The notes under the pieces were generated by a model that saw nothing but the letters and a program-made list of their open reading frames with translations, searched no databases and was not told where the DNA came from. The position numbers were made by a program, and so were the translations under genes. From CAZCEC01 sp964497615 (lineage in GTDB: Bacteria > Chloroflexota > Anaerolineae > Anaerolineales > UBA6663), in assembly GCA_964497615.1 (NCBI GenBank), contig CAZCEC010000089.1:1-25392 (forward strand): DNA of 25,392 nucleotides. The letters run 5' to 3'. Each line of letters opens with the position of its first letter. Position 1 is the stretch's first letter. Shown in pieces: positions 14,984 through 25,300 of the stretch.

Positions 14984-16260
14984 TGCATAAGTACATTCTG
15001 CGAGACAGGCGACACATACATCCGTTCAACGAGGAGGCACGCGACCTGCGGCTGCAGAACAAGCCGCTGTGGCTGCACCAACGCGACGCCCTGGCTGCTT
15101 ATACGCGCCAGGAGAGCGAGGCGGCCAGCCTGGACGAACTGCCGCGCGACGGGGCGCCGTGCCTGGTGCACCGCGACAACCTGTATTTCGACCAGGCGTA
15201 CATTGAGGCGTTTATGACGGCGGCGGCTAAGGTGGGTGGGGCGTGCCGCGCGGCGTTCGCGCCAGACAACAAGACGTTTATGCAGCACGTCCTGCCGCTG
15301 TCCACAAGCTTCACGCGCCAGGGGAATTTGTACGTCACCGATTTGTGGTACTTTCCGGCGGGGGTGGTGGATGACCCGCACCCGGTGGTGATTGACTTCG
15401 CCAGCCGGGAAATCGGGTACTACCACGTGCCCACGTACATGGCAACGGATAAGGGGGATTTGGTGTATCAGGTGCCGCTGCTGGGCTTGATCGCCATTGA
15501 TGCCTGGGTGCACGTGCTGCTGGCGGACATGGTGTTTGGGCTGTTCAAGCGGGGGGCGCAATTCGAGCTGCGGGCCGACAAGAGCACAACGTTCAAGCTG
15601 CGGGTGTTGTGGCGGGCGCTGCTGGAACAGAAGCAGGTGCTGCGCTGCTCGGAGGTGGTGCGGGTGGGGCGGCACTGCACCATTGACCCGTCGGCGGTGA
15701 TCACCGGGCCGACGACGATTGGCGACAACTGCACGATTGGGGCGGGCGTGGTGATTGACAACTGCACCATCGGCGACAACGTCAATATCGCCCAGGGCTG
15801 CCAATTGCTGCTCTCGACGGTGGGGGACGGCGCGTTTCTGCCGTTTCGCGCATCGCTGTTTATGACCAGCCTGATGGAAGACGCGATGGTGGCGCAGAAC
15901 ACGTGCCTGCAACTGTGCGTCATCGGGCGGCGGACGTTCATCGGGGCCGGCTCGACATTTACGGACTACAACCTGCTGCCGGCGCCGATCCGCGCCATGA
16001 ACGCAGACCTGGACCTGCGCGACAGCAGCGCGCCGGTGCTGGGCGGATGCGTGGGCCACAACTGCCGCATCGGGTCGGGGATGATCATCTACCCGGCGCG
16101 GACGATTGAGAGCGATGTGGTGCTGTTCGCGTCGCCGGAGCGGCGGGTGATCGACCGCAACGTGGCCTATGAGGAAAGCGACCACCACCGCCTGCAGATG
16201 GCGCAACTGCACAAGCGGCTATATCCCCGCAAGGGAGAGAAGCAGGCGGAATCCTGGTAG
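14983..16260 (+). CDS. Left-handed beta-helix (hexapeptide repeat) protein, GlmU-like architecture
   Basis: This is a 425-residue protein. Hexapeptide repeats of the left-handed beta-helix type run from about residue 226 to 275 (VVRVGRHCTIDPSAVITG, PTTIGDNCTIGAGVVIDN, CTIGDNVNIAQGC), with further turns at about 312-327 and 352-370 (LGGCVGHNCRIGSGMIIYPA). The N-terminal 220 residues contain GAPCLVHRDNLYFDQAYIEAF and resemble, weakly, the nucleotidyltransferase-like half of GlmU-related two-domain proteins, but no clear nucleotide-binding signature (LAGGxGTR) is visible. It could therefore be a sugar- or lipid-directed acyltransferase, or a structural relative without activity. The ATG at 14983 overlaps the V4R stop (TAATG). 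A typical C-terminal catalytic motif was not identified. Confidence 0.8.
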   Translation: MHKYILRDRRHIHPFNEEARDLRLQNKPLWLHQRDALAAYTRQESEAASLDELPRDGAPCLVHRDNLYFDQAYIEAFMTAAAKVGGACRAAFAPDNKTFMQHVLPLSTSFTRQGNLYVTDLWYFPAGVVDDPHPVVIDFASREIGYYHVPTYMATDKGDLVYQVPLLGLIAIDAWVHVLLADMVFGLFKRGAQFELRADKSTTFKLRVLWRALLEQKQVLRCSEVVRVGRHCTIDPSAVITGPTTIGDNCTIGAGVVIDNCTIGDNVNIAQGCQLLLSTVGDGAFLPFRASLFMTSLMEDAMVAQNTCLQLCVIGRRTFIGAGSTFTDYNLLPAPIRAMNADLDLRDSSAPVLGGCVGHNCRIGSGMIIYPARTIESDVVLFASPERRVIDRNVAYEESDHHRLQMAQLHKRLYPRKGEKQAESW

Positions 16261-16269
16261 GGGGCAGGC

Positions 16270-16317
16270 AGACAATTGGTCAACTGGTCCAGCGGTCAAC
16301 TGGGCAGCCGGTCACTA
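16270..16317. repeat. Degenerate 8-bp tandem repeat, six units
   Basis: Successive octamers read AGACAATT, GGTCAACT, GGTCCAGC, GGTCAACT, GGGCAGCC and GGTCACTA. They are the same family as the array at 12718-12749. The array lies between the beta-helix gene and the acyl-ACP-reductase-like gene. Confidence 0.6.
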
Positions 16318-16370
16318 GATGACTGGAACCTGAACGGAGGCGGCGCCCGCGTGACGCGTGGACGGCGGCG

Positions 16371-17471
16371 GTGGACACCTTTGCGTTTATCATTCACCCG
16401 ATCGACCCCAAGCGCGACGTCAGCCGGAAGTTTCCGCTGCTGGGGCGGGTGCTCAACACCCGCCAAATCAACTACCTAAGCACGTTCTTTCCCCCGCTTT
16501 ACATCTCACAGATAGAGGGCCTGCGGTCCGAGGCGACCGGGCGCGAGGTTAGGGGTTGGTTTGTCGCCTGTCCGCTAACGCCCGCCAGGATGCTGGAATT
16601 GCCCGAAAAGACGGTGTACCGTAAAATAGTCAACACTGGGCGGTTAGCCGAGCGTTTGGGGGCCAAAATCCTGGGCCTGGGTGCGTTTACGTCGGTGGTG
16701 GGGGACGCCGGGGTGAGCATCGCCCGCCAATTGAGGATCCCGGTCACCACGGGGGATTCGTACACGGTGGCCGTGGCAGTGGAGGCCGTGCGGGAGGCGG
16801 CGCGGCAGATGGGCCGGGCGCTGAGGGATGAGGTGGTGGCGGTGGTGGGCGCCACGGGCGGCATCGGGAGCGCGGCGGCGGAGCTGATGGCGGCGGAGGC
16901 GAGGGAGGTGTGGCTGATCGGCCGGCGGGATGAGGCCCTGAGGGCCTTGCAGACGCGGCTGGCAGGCCACGCACGCGCGCAGGTGAGGGTGGCAACGGAC
17001 CGGGCGCCGCTGAGGGAGGCGGGCGTCGTGATCACGGTGACGAGCGCACTGGACACGGTGATCGAGCCGGACGACCTGCGGCCAGGGGCGATCATCTGCG
17101 ATGTGGCCCGGCCGCGCGATGTTTCGGCGCAGGTGGCCCGCCGGCGTGAGGATGTGCTGGTGATTGACGGCGGGATGGTGCAGGCGCCAGGCGGACAGGT
17201 CCAGTTCAACTTTGACTTTGGTTTTCCGCCAGGCATGGTGTACGCGTGCATGGCGGAGACGATGGCGCTGGCGATGGAAGGCCGGTATGAAAGCTATACC
17301 TTGGGGCGGGCCATCTCAGCGGAGCGGGTGCGGGAGATCGCGGCGCTGGCCGAGCGGCACGGGTTTCGGCTGGGCGGGTTTCGGACGTTTGAGCGCGCGG
17401 TGACGCGCGAGCACATTGAGCGGGTGGCGGCGCGCGCCCGGGAAGCGCGGACCGCGGGAGGCAGGCGATGA
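16371..17471 (+). CDS. Acyl-ACP reductase-like protein (homologue of cyanobacterial AAR)
   Basis: This 366-residue protein resembles, by recalled motif order, the long-chain acyl-ACP reductase of cyanobacteria, which reduces fatty acyl-ACP to fatty aldehyde with NADPH. Shared landmarks are LGLGAFTSVVGDAG (101-114), VTTGDSYTVAVAVEAV (125-140), the Rossmann dinucleotide-binding loop VVGATGGIGSAAAELM (158-173), VLVIDGGMVQAPG (262-274), PPGMVYACMAETMALAMEG (286-304) and ISAERVREIAALAERHGF (315-332). Cys293 in YACMAE aligns with the cysteine reported to carry the acyl group in the cyanobacterial enzyme. Without an alignment it could be called a shikimate-dehydrogenase-like protein. The start is GTG at 16371; no alternative in-frame start lies close. 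The last codons overlap the next ATG (ATGA), so it is coupled to the response regulator. The usual partner, aldehyde-deformylating oxygenase, is not in the window. Confidence 0.78.
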   Translation: MDTFAFIIHPIDPKRDVSRKFPLLGRVLNTRQINYLSTFFPPLYISQIEGLRSEATGREVRGWFVACPLTPARMLELPEKTVYRKIVNTGRLAERLGAKILGLGAFTSVVGDAGVSIARQLRIPVTTGDSYTVAVAVEAVREAARQMGRALRDEVVAVVGATGGIGSAAAELMAAEAREVWLIGRRDEALRALQTRLAGHARAQVRVATDRAPLREAGVVITVTSALDTVIEPDDLRPGAIICDVARPRDVSAQVARRREDVLVIDGGMVQAPGGQVQFNFDFGFPPGMVYACMAETMALAMEGRYESYTLGRAISAERVREIAALAERHGFRLGGFRTFERAVTREHIERVAARAREARTAGGRR

Positions 17472-18337
17472 CAGGCCGGCTGCGGCAAGGCAAACGCGTG
17501 TTGTTGGTGGTGGAGGATGACCCGGACACCACCAGCCTGCTGGGGATGTATTTCTCCGGTCACGGTTTTGAGGTGCTATCGGCGGGGCGCGGGGCGGATG
17601 CGATTGCGGCGGCGCGGAAACGGCTGCCGGATATTGTGCTGCTGGACATCGGTCTGCCGGACATGAGCGGCTACGAGGTGTGCGCGGCGCTGCGGAACTC
17701 GCCGCGGACGAGCCATATCCCCATTATTGTCTTGAGCGAAAAGGTATCACTGCAAGACCGCGTGGCCGGGCTGGAGGCGGGCGCGCAGGACTACGTCACC
17801 AAGCCGTTCGACCTGGAGGAACTGCGCCTGCGGGCGCAGAACCTGGTGGCCCGGTCGCAGCGCGAGAACCTGGTGGACCCGCGCACGAACCTGCCGACCG
17901 GCCCGTGGATCATGGAGCAGGTGGAGCGCGCGAAGGAGCGCCCCGGCTGGCACGTGCTGGAGTGCCGGATCGACTCGTACTTGCCGTTCCTGGACCAGAA
18001 CGGCTTTATGGCGGGCGACGACGTGCTGAAGTTCACCGCGCATTTGCTGCGGGAGGTGGCGGACGAACTGGGCACGCCGGAGGACTTCCTGGCGCACCCC
18101 AGCGATGCCACGTTTCTCATCTTGACGGGCGCGGCGGACCCGCACGCCCTGGCCGACCGGGTCCGGACGCGATTTGATGACGATGTGCTGGCGTACTACG
18201 GTTTTGTGGACCGTGAACAAGGCTACATGGCCGTACAGAACCACAAGACCGGCCAACTGGCACCGGTGGCGCTGATGAGCATGCAAGTAACAATACGGGC
18301 CGGGGCGGCGGGAGCGGCCGGGGCGGGCGAGGCGTGA
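17468..18337 (+). CDS. Response regulator: REC domain plus degenerate GGDEF-like domain
   Basis: This is a 289-residue protein. Residues 10-127 are a complete receiver domain: acidic pocket Glu16-Asp17-Asp18, phospho-acceptor Asp60 (LLDIGLPD), Ser90 and Lys112 (TKPFD). Residues about 136-225 follow the order of a GGDEF domain (VDPRTNLPTGPWIME, FLDQNGFMAGDDVLKFTAHL), but the GGDEF signature has become PSDATF at 211-216, so cyclic-di-GMP synthesis is not expected. The C-terminal tail is Ala/Gly-rich. The ATG at 17468 overlaps the stop of the acyl-ACP-reductase-like gene. A closely similar paralogue follows directly. The output is probably protein-protein or ligand binding; no DNA-binding domain is visible. 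Confidence 0.9.
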   Translation: MTGRLRQGKRVLLVVEDDPDTTSLLGMYFSGHGFEVLSAGRGADAIAAARKRLPDIVLLDIGLPDMSGYEVCAALRNSPRTSHIPIIVLSEKVSLQDRVAGLEAGAQDYVTKPFDLEELRLRAQNLVARSQRENLVDPRTNLPTGPWIMEQVERAKERPGWHVLECRIDSYLPFLDQNGFMAGDDVLKFTAHLLREVADELGTPEDFLAHPSDATFLILTGAADPHALADRVRTRFDDDVLAYYGFVDREQGYMAVQNHKTGQLAPVALMSMQVTIRAGAAGAAGAGEA

Positions 18338-18398
18338 GCCGAGCGGCGCGGGGCCAGTAAGGCAATTGAGCCGATGACTAGCATTCGGGAGGCAGCGA

Positions 18399-19292
18399 AT
18401 GAATAAGGGCAGAATTCTCGTCGTCGAGGACGACTTTGACATCTCGAACATGCTGCGGATCTATTTCACCGGGCAGGGGTTCGAGGTGAGCGTGGCCCCG
18501 CGCGGCGGCGACGCCCTGGCGATGACGCGGCAGAGCCTGCCGCACTTGATCGTGCTGGACATCATGCTGCCCGATATGGATGGGTATGCGGTGTGCAAGC
18601 AACTGCGCACCACGACCCGGACCAGCCATATCCCCATCATCTTCCTCACCCAGCGCGACGAACGCAGCGACAAGATTGCGGGGCTGGAACTGGGGGCGGA
18701 TGACTACATCACCAAGCCGTTTGACATCGAAGAGCTGAAGCTGCGGGTGACGAACGCCATCATCCGGCAGGAGCGCGAGAGCCAGACCGATCCGCGCACA
18801 GGGCTGCCATCGGGGCGGCTGATCGAGGACCATTTGCGGCGGATCATCCGGACGCAGGGCTGGGCGCTGCTGGACGGCCGCCTGAGCAACTTCGAGCGGT
18901 TCAAGGAGACGTATGGCTTCATCGCGGGAGACGAGGTGCTGCGGTTTACGTCGCTGCTGCTGGGCGAGGTGGTGGATGAGGCCGGCACGCCGAACGACTT
19001 CATTGGGCACCCTGGCGGGGACAATTTTGTGGTGGTGACCACGGCCGCAGCAGGGGGGAAGATCCGCGACCGGCTGAAGGCGCGCTTTAACGAAGAAATC
19101 CTGAGCCATTACAACTTCGTGGACCGCGAACGGGGCTACATCGTGGCCAAGGACAAGGAGGGCCACGAGGAACAGGTGGGGCTGATGACCATCGCGGTGG
19201 GGCTAGTGTCGTCGGATACGCGCGCATTCTCGGACATTCGCGAGATCACGGAATTGGCGGCCGAGGCCCGCCGGCAGGACTCGACGGGCTAG
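18399..19292 (+). CDS. Response regulator: REC domain plus degenerate GGDEF-like domain (paralogue)
   Basis: This is a 297-residue protein, clearly a tandem duplicate of the preceding gene (shared TSHIPII, TKPFD, DFxxHP and YxFVDRExGY). The receiver has Glu10-Asp11-Asp12, phospho-acceptor Asp54 (VLDIMLPD), Thr84 and Lys106. The second domain keeps more of the GGDEF pattern: TDPRTGLPSGRLIEDHL, YGFIAGDEVLRFTSLLLGEV and HPGGDNFVVVTT, with GGDNF at 206-210 in place of GGDEF. The change of the catalytic Glu to Asn makes cyclase activity unlikely, though nucleotide binding is possible. GGGAGG stands 6 bases before the ATG at 18399. It lies between its paralogue and the giant sensor, which is a candidate upstream partner if it ends in a kinase domain. 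Confidence 0.92.
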   Translation: MNKGRILVVEDDFDISNMLRIYFTGQGFEVSVAPRGGDALAMTRQSLPHLIVLDIMLPDMDGYAVCKQLRTTTRTSHIPIIFLTQRDERSDKIAGLELGADDYITKPFDIEELKLRVTNAIIRQERESQTDPRTGLPSGRLIEDHLRRIIRTQGWALLDGRLSNFERFKETYGFIAGDEVLRFTSLLLGEVVDEAGTPNDFIGHPGGDNFVVVTTAAAGGKIRDRLKARFNEEILSHYNFVDRERGYIVAKDKEGHEEQVGLMTIAVGLVSSDTRAFSDIREITELAAEARRQDSTG

Positions 19293-19334
19293 GACCGACG
19301 GGGGCGGGATGGGACGCCAGCCACTGGATGAACC

Positions 19335-22300
19335 GTGACCCCTGAGCTATCAATGGCTGTCGCCGCCCTGGTGGTGGGCGGCACACTGCTGACGCTGATC
19401 GGACTGGGCCTGCGCTGGGCCCAGGGCCGGCGGCGCGAGGCCGCTGAGCGGCTGCCCGCGCCCGTGGCGGCGGCCGTCGAGGCGGCGGGCGAAGTGGGCG
19501 TGGTGGTGGCGGCACGCGGAGGGCGGGTGGAATTTGCTAACGACCAGGCGCGACAGTTGTTCGCCTTGAATGGCGGCGCGCCGAGCCTGGAGGGGCTGCT
19601 GCGGCGGGCCGAGCCGGCCGACCGGCTGCTGGAGCTATTCGCGGGCGAGGGCCAAGCCCGCCTGGAAGTGCAGGACCGGCCCATCGAGGCGACCTCGGTG
19701 CGGGTGCCATTTGCGGGCGGCGAGCGGCTGGTGATCGTCCTGCGGCAGCCGGCCAGCCCAGACGGCACAGAAATGGACACGCCAGGCGCGGCTCAAGAGC
19801 CCGCGAGCCAAAACTACACGCTGGGCGCCAGCCTGAGGCTGGACGAGACGGCCAGCGCAATCGTGGCCGAGGCGGGCCGCCTGTTTCAGTTTCACCTGAT
19901 CGAGCTCAATTTGCTGGACCCAGCGACGGGCCGGATGCGGCCGGCGCAGCATGCGGGCGACCCGGACTATCCGCGCGACCTGGCGCTGGTGGGCGGCGAC
20001 TATGGCCGGGACGAGGGCTATACGGGCTGGATGGCGCGCGAGCGCAAGCCGCTGCTGGTGACGAGCATCGGCGAGTTTGAGGCGGTGCGCCCGAAGCTGT
20101 TTGGGGTGGATTTCCAGTTCCAGTCGTTTGTGGGGGTCCCGCTGATGGCGGAAGGCGAGGTGGTGGGCACGCTGGAGGCGGCGAGCTATCAGCCCAACGG
20201 TTTTGGCCAAGCCGACCTGGAACGGCTTGGCAGCCTGGGCGAACAAGCGGCGATCGCGCTGCGCAATGCCATGCGGTACGAGGCACAGCGGCGGCAAGTG
20301 GCCGAGCTTTCCGGGCTGGCGGAGATGACGCGGGCACTGGAGGCCACGGGCGATCCGCGCGCGCTGTATGCGCGGCTGACGGGCGACATCGCCCGGTACC
20401 TGAATGTGGAGTTGGTGAGCCTGATGGCGCCGGATGCGGGCGGGCAGTGGCTGGTGGGCCAGCCGCCGTTCCACGGCATGCCGGACTTCGTGGCGGAGTT
20501 CTACCGCATCCCGATCGGGCCGGGCAGCGCCGGGGCACGGCTGTGGAGGGTTGACGAGTTCTGGCTCTCCAACGACGCCGCCGAGGACAAGGGCATTGAC
20601 GAACTCGGGCTGCGGGAGTTCGCGGTGGCGACGGGGACGCGGACGACCGTGCTGGCGCCGGCAGGGGCACCGGGGCGGCGGGTGGGGCTGGTGCAGGTGA
20701 GCAACAAGGCCAGCGGGGGGACGTTCACGGCGGAGGACGTGCGGCTGGTGCGGCTGTTCGCGGCGCAGACGGCGGCCATCCTGGACAACGCGCGGCTGGT
20801 GCGCGAGGCACAGCGACGGGCGGACGAGAGCGACGGGCTGCGGGCGATTGCGACCGCGCTGGCGGCCACGCCCGACCTGGACACGGCCCTGCGCGTGGCC
20901 ATGGGACAAGCGGCGGAACTACTGCACTTTGAGTTCGGGATGATTGCGCTGCTGGATGAGGCGCGCGGCGAGCTGGTGCCGCACCCGGCGTCGGTGTATG
21001 GGGGCGAGCCGGAAGAGGCGCTGCGGGTGCGGCTGCGGGCGGATGATCCGCTGTTCGCGCTGTCGATCACGCGCACGCGGCGGCCGTTCATCGCGACGCG
21101 GGCGCTGCGCGACCGGCGCATCATCGGCTTCTACAAGGAACTGGTGGAACACTTCCAGGTGAACAGCGCGCTGGACGTGCCCTTGATCGTGAGCGACCGG
21201 GCCATTGGCGAGATGATCGTGGTGGCGCGGCCGGAGAACGCCTTCAGCCGCGCCGACTTGCGGCTGCTGGGCACGATTGCGGCGCAACTGGCGTCGGCGA
21301 TTGAGCGGGCGCGGCTGGCCGCCACCACGGACCAGCGGCTGGGCCGGCGGGTGGAGCAACTGACGGCGCTGACGCGCGTGAGCCGCGAACTGAACCAGAC
21401 GCTGGAACTGGACCGCATCCTGCGGCTGGTGCACGACGAGGCGGTGCACACCACCCGCGCGACGTGCGGGACGCTGGTGCTGCTGGATATGGAGTCGGCG
21501 CCGGGCGCCGTGGCACTGCGGCTGGGCGACGAACGCCTGGGAGGCAGCCTGACCGCGCTGGAGGTGGACGTGGCGCGCGGCGAGGCACCGGCGCGGCGCG
21601 TGGCGGGGCTGCCGCCGGATTCGCCGCTGCGGGCGCACGCGAACGTGCAAGCGGCGCTGGTGGTGCCGATCCTGGCGCAGGGGCAGGTGGTGGGGCTGAT
21701 GCACCTGCACAGCGACCGGGCGGAGGGCTTTGACGATGCGGCCGAGGAGGCCGCGCAGGCGCTGGCCGCCCAGACGGCTATCGCGGTGGAGAACGCGCGC
21801 CGATTCGAGGATCAAATCCGGCGCGGCGACCTGCTGCGGCGGAGGGCCGACCAACTGAGCCAGTTGTTCACGGTGTCGCGCAGTGTGCGGTCGGATGTGC
21901 CGCTGGCGCAAAACCTGGAGTCGATCGCGTTTGCACTGCAAGAGGCGGTGGGCTTCAACGAGGTGATCATTAGCGTGGTGGAGACACCAACGCTGCCGAC
22001 CGCGCGCCGGCTGCGGCGCGTGGCGGCCACGGGCCTGCCGCTGGCGGTGTTTGAGGAGATCAGCCGGACGCCGGTGCCGTGGGAGGATGTGGTGCGGCTG
22101 CTGCAAGAGGAGTTCCGCCTGAGCCAGTCGTACTTCCTGCCGGCGGAGCGCGCCAAGCACCTGCCCAGGACGCTGGACCCTGCGCCTGTTCGGCCACTGG
22201 AAGCACCGGTGACGGCCCGAGGCGCGTGGCAGCCCGAGGACCGGCTGCTCGTCCCGCTGATCGGGTCTGGGCAGGAGCCAGTGGGACTGCTGACGGTTGA

Positions 22301-25300
22301 TCATCCACGCGACGGGCGGCGGCCGGACCGGAGCGTGATCGAGATTATTGAAATCTTCGCCAACCAGGCGGCGCAGGCCATCGAGAATGCGCGCCTGTAC
22401 GCGGCGGCCGAGCGCCGGACGGGGCAACTGCTGGCGCTGCACCGGATCATCGAAGCGGCCAGCGCGCTCGCCAACCGCGGCCGGCTGTGGCAGACCGTGG
22501 TGGAGACGCTGCTGGGCGAGATGCGCGGACCGGATGTGGCTATCATCGGGCTGGCGATGGATGGGGAGGCCGAGGCGGGGCCACCGGCGCTGCAAATCGC
22601 GGGGCAGGCCGGGCGGCTGCGGCCGTATATCCAGTTCGAGCCGCTGCTGGCAGGGCCTAACCCGCTGCGGCACGCGGCGGCGGGCGGGGGACCGATGGTG
22701 GTGCTGGAGACGGCGGGCAGCGAGTGGGCGCTGAACCCGCTGGTGGTGACGCTGGAGGTCAATTCGTTCGTCACGGTGCCGATCTTCAGCCAGGGGCAGC
22801 CGGCGGGCGCGCTGTTCGTGGGCTCGCTGCACGCAGCGGGCGAGCCGGGGCCGTTCACGCCGGACGACGTGGATGTGTACACCATCCTGGCGAATGAGCT
22901 GGGCGCGCTGCTGGAAAGCGCGCGGCTGGAGACGGACATCGAATTGCGCGCGGCGCAACTGGCGGCGCTGGCCGAGGTGGGCCAGCGGGTGTCGGCCAGC
23001 CTGCGGGCCGAGGATGTGGTGCAGGCAATCCTGCGGCCAGGGGCGCTGCGGCGCGTGGTGGCCTACGACCGCATGACCCTGTGGCTGCGGGAGGGGGAGG
23101 CGCTGCGCACGGCGGCGGCCCAGGGATTTGACGACGACCCGGCGCGGCCGGGCCAACGGGTGGTGATCGCTGAGCGCCGGGTGTTCGGCGAGATGGCGGC
23201 CACGCTGGCGCCGATTGTGGCGGCGGAGGCGAGCAGCGACCCGCGGCTGGCCGGAGAGGCGTCCGAGGGCACGGGATCGTGGCTGGGCGCGCCGCTGCTG
23301 AGCAAGGGCCAGATGCTGGGCGTGCTGGCGCTGGAGAAACAGGAGCCGCGCTACTACACGCCCCAGACGGCGCAGGTGCTGATGGCGCTGTGCACCCAAC
23401 TGGCCGCGGCCCTGGACAATGCGCGACTGTTCGAGGAGAGCGAACAGCGAACGCAACTGCTGGATGAGCGCTCGCAGAGGCTGGCGCTGCTGAACCGGGC
23501 CTCGGCCCAATTGAGCGGCATGCTGAAGGAAGAGCAGATTTTCGCCGTGACGCTGGCCGAACTGGCGAACGCACTGGATGTGTCGCGGGCGCTGATCGTG
23601 ACGCTGAACGCCGAGGGCGCGGCACGCGTGGCGGCGCAGCATCCGCCGGGGGCGGAGGCGCCGGCGGTGGCCGCGCCGATTGTGGCGCGCGTGGCGGCCA
23701 GCCTGGCGCCGCTGGCGATCGAGGACATCGCGGCCGACGAGAGCCTGGACGGCGAACTGGCAACGGCCGCGAGCCTGCTGGGGCGCGGGGTGCGGTCGCT
23801 GCTGGCGCTGCCGCTGGTGCGGGCGGGAGGGCTGGCGGCGGCGATTCAATTGGAGGAAGACCGGCGGGCGCGGCGCTTTACCGCAGGCGAGATCGAACTG
23901 GCGCAGACGATGGCCAACCAGGCGGCGGTGGCGGTGCAGAACGCCCAACTGTACGCCGAGACGCAGGCCAGGGCGGATGAGCTGGCGATTGTGTATCAGG
24001 TGAGCCGCGTGGTGGCGGGCAATATCAACCTGGAGCAACTGGCGACGGCGGTGGTCCAACAGATCAGCACGCTGCTCTCGGCGCAGGGTGTGTACCTGGC
24101 GCTGTACGATGAGGGGAGCGACGAGTTGAGCTTCCCGATGGTGCTGGATCGCGGCGAGACGTTGACGGTGACGCCGCGGCCGGCGGGCGGACTGGCAGGG
24201 CACATCCTCAAGACGCGGACGCCGCTGCTGCTGCGGGGCGAGGACATCAGCGCTGAGCTGGAGGCGTTGGGCGCGGTGAATATCGGTTCGGGCGCGGCCC
24301 GGTCGTACCTGGGCGTGCCGCTGGTGGCGGGCGACCGCGTGACCGGGGTGCTGGCCGTGGAGGATCAGGACCACGCGAATGTCTTTGACGCCAGTCACGA
24401 GCGCATCCTGAGCACGATTGGGGCGCAAGTGGCGGTGGCGATCCAAAACGCACGGCTGTTCGCCCAATCGCAAGACGCGCTGGCCGAGCGCACGCGGGCC
24501 GAGCGCGCTCTGCTGCGGCGCAACGACGAGCTGGAGGTGCTGAACCGCGTAACGGCGGCGGTGTCGGCGCAACTTGACCTGGAAGGCATCTTGCGGGCCA
24601 CGGCGCGGGAACTGGTGCAAATCTTCCACGCGCGCAACAGCGGTATTGCCTTGTTGAACGACGACCGGACGCAATTGACGGTGGTGGCCGACCACTCGGC
24701 CGGCGAGGACGATCCATCGGCGACCGGGCTGGTGATTCCGCTGGCGGGCAACGCGTCGTCGCTGCACGTGATCGAGACCGGCCAATCGCTGGTGCTGCCG
24801 CGGGCGTTCGAGCACCCGCTGACCGTGCCGATCCACGACATGCTGCGCGAACGCAACACACAGTGCCTGGCGATTGTGCCGCTGAGGACACGGGGCGAGG
24901 TGATTGGCACGATTGGCCTGGACACGGACCAGGCGGACCGGATCTTTTGGCCGGCGGAAGTGGCACTGGTGGAGACCATTGCCGGACAGATCGCGGGCGC
25001 GGTGGAGAATGCGCGCTTTGCGCAGCAGCTGGAGGCGCGGGTGGCGGCGCGCACGGCGGAACTGGAGCGCGAACGCGAGCGGGTGGAGATTCTGCTGCAA
25101 GTGACCACTGAGCTGTCGTCGAGCCTGGACCTGGACCGGGTGCTGACGCGGGCGCTGGAGCTGGTGACGGAGGCGGTGCATGCGGAGCGCGGCTCGATCT
25201 TCCTGGTGGACCTGGAATCGGACCGGCTGATTTACCGGGCGGCGCTGGGACGGCAACGGCCGCTGCCACCGGGCGGGCAGCCAGCGCCGTTCAGACGGCA

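Noticed and set aside
14980..16212. A 410-residue minus-strand open frame
   Set aside because: It is antisense to the hexapeptide-repeat protein. Its translation is His/Arg/Gln-rich without known motifs, while the plus strand has clear beta-helix repeats.
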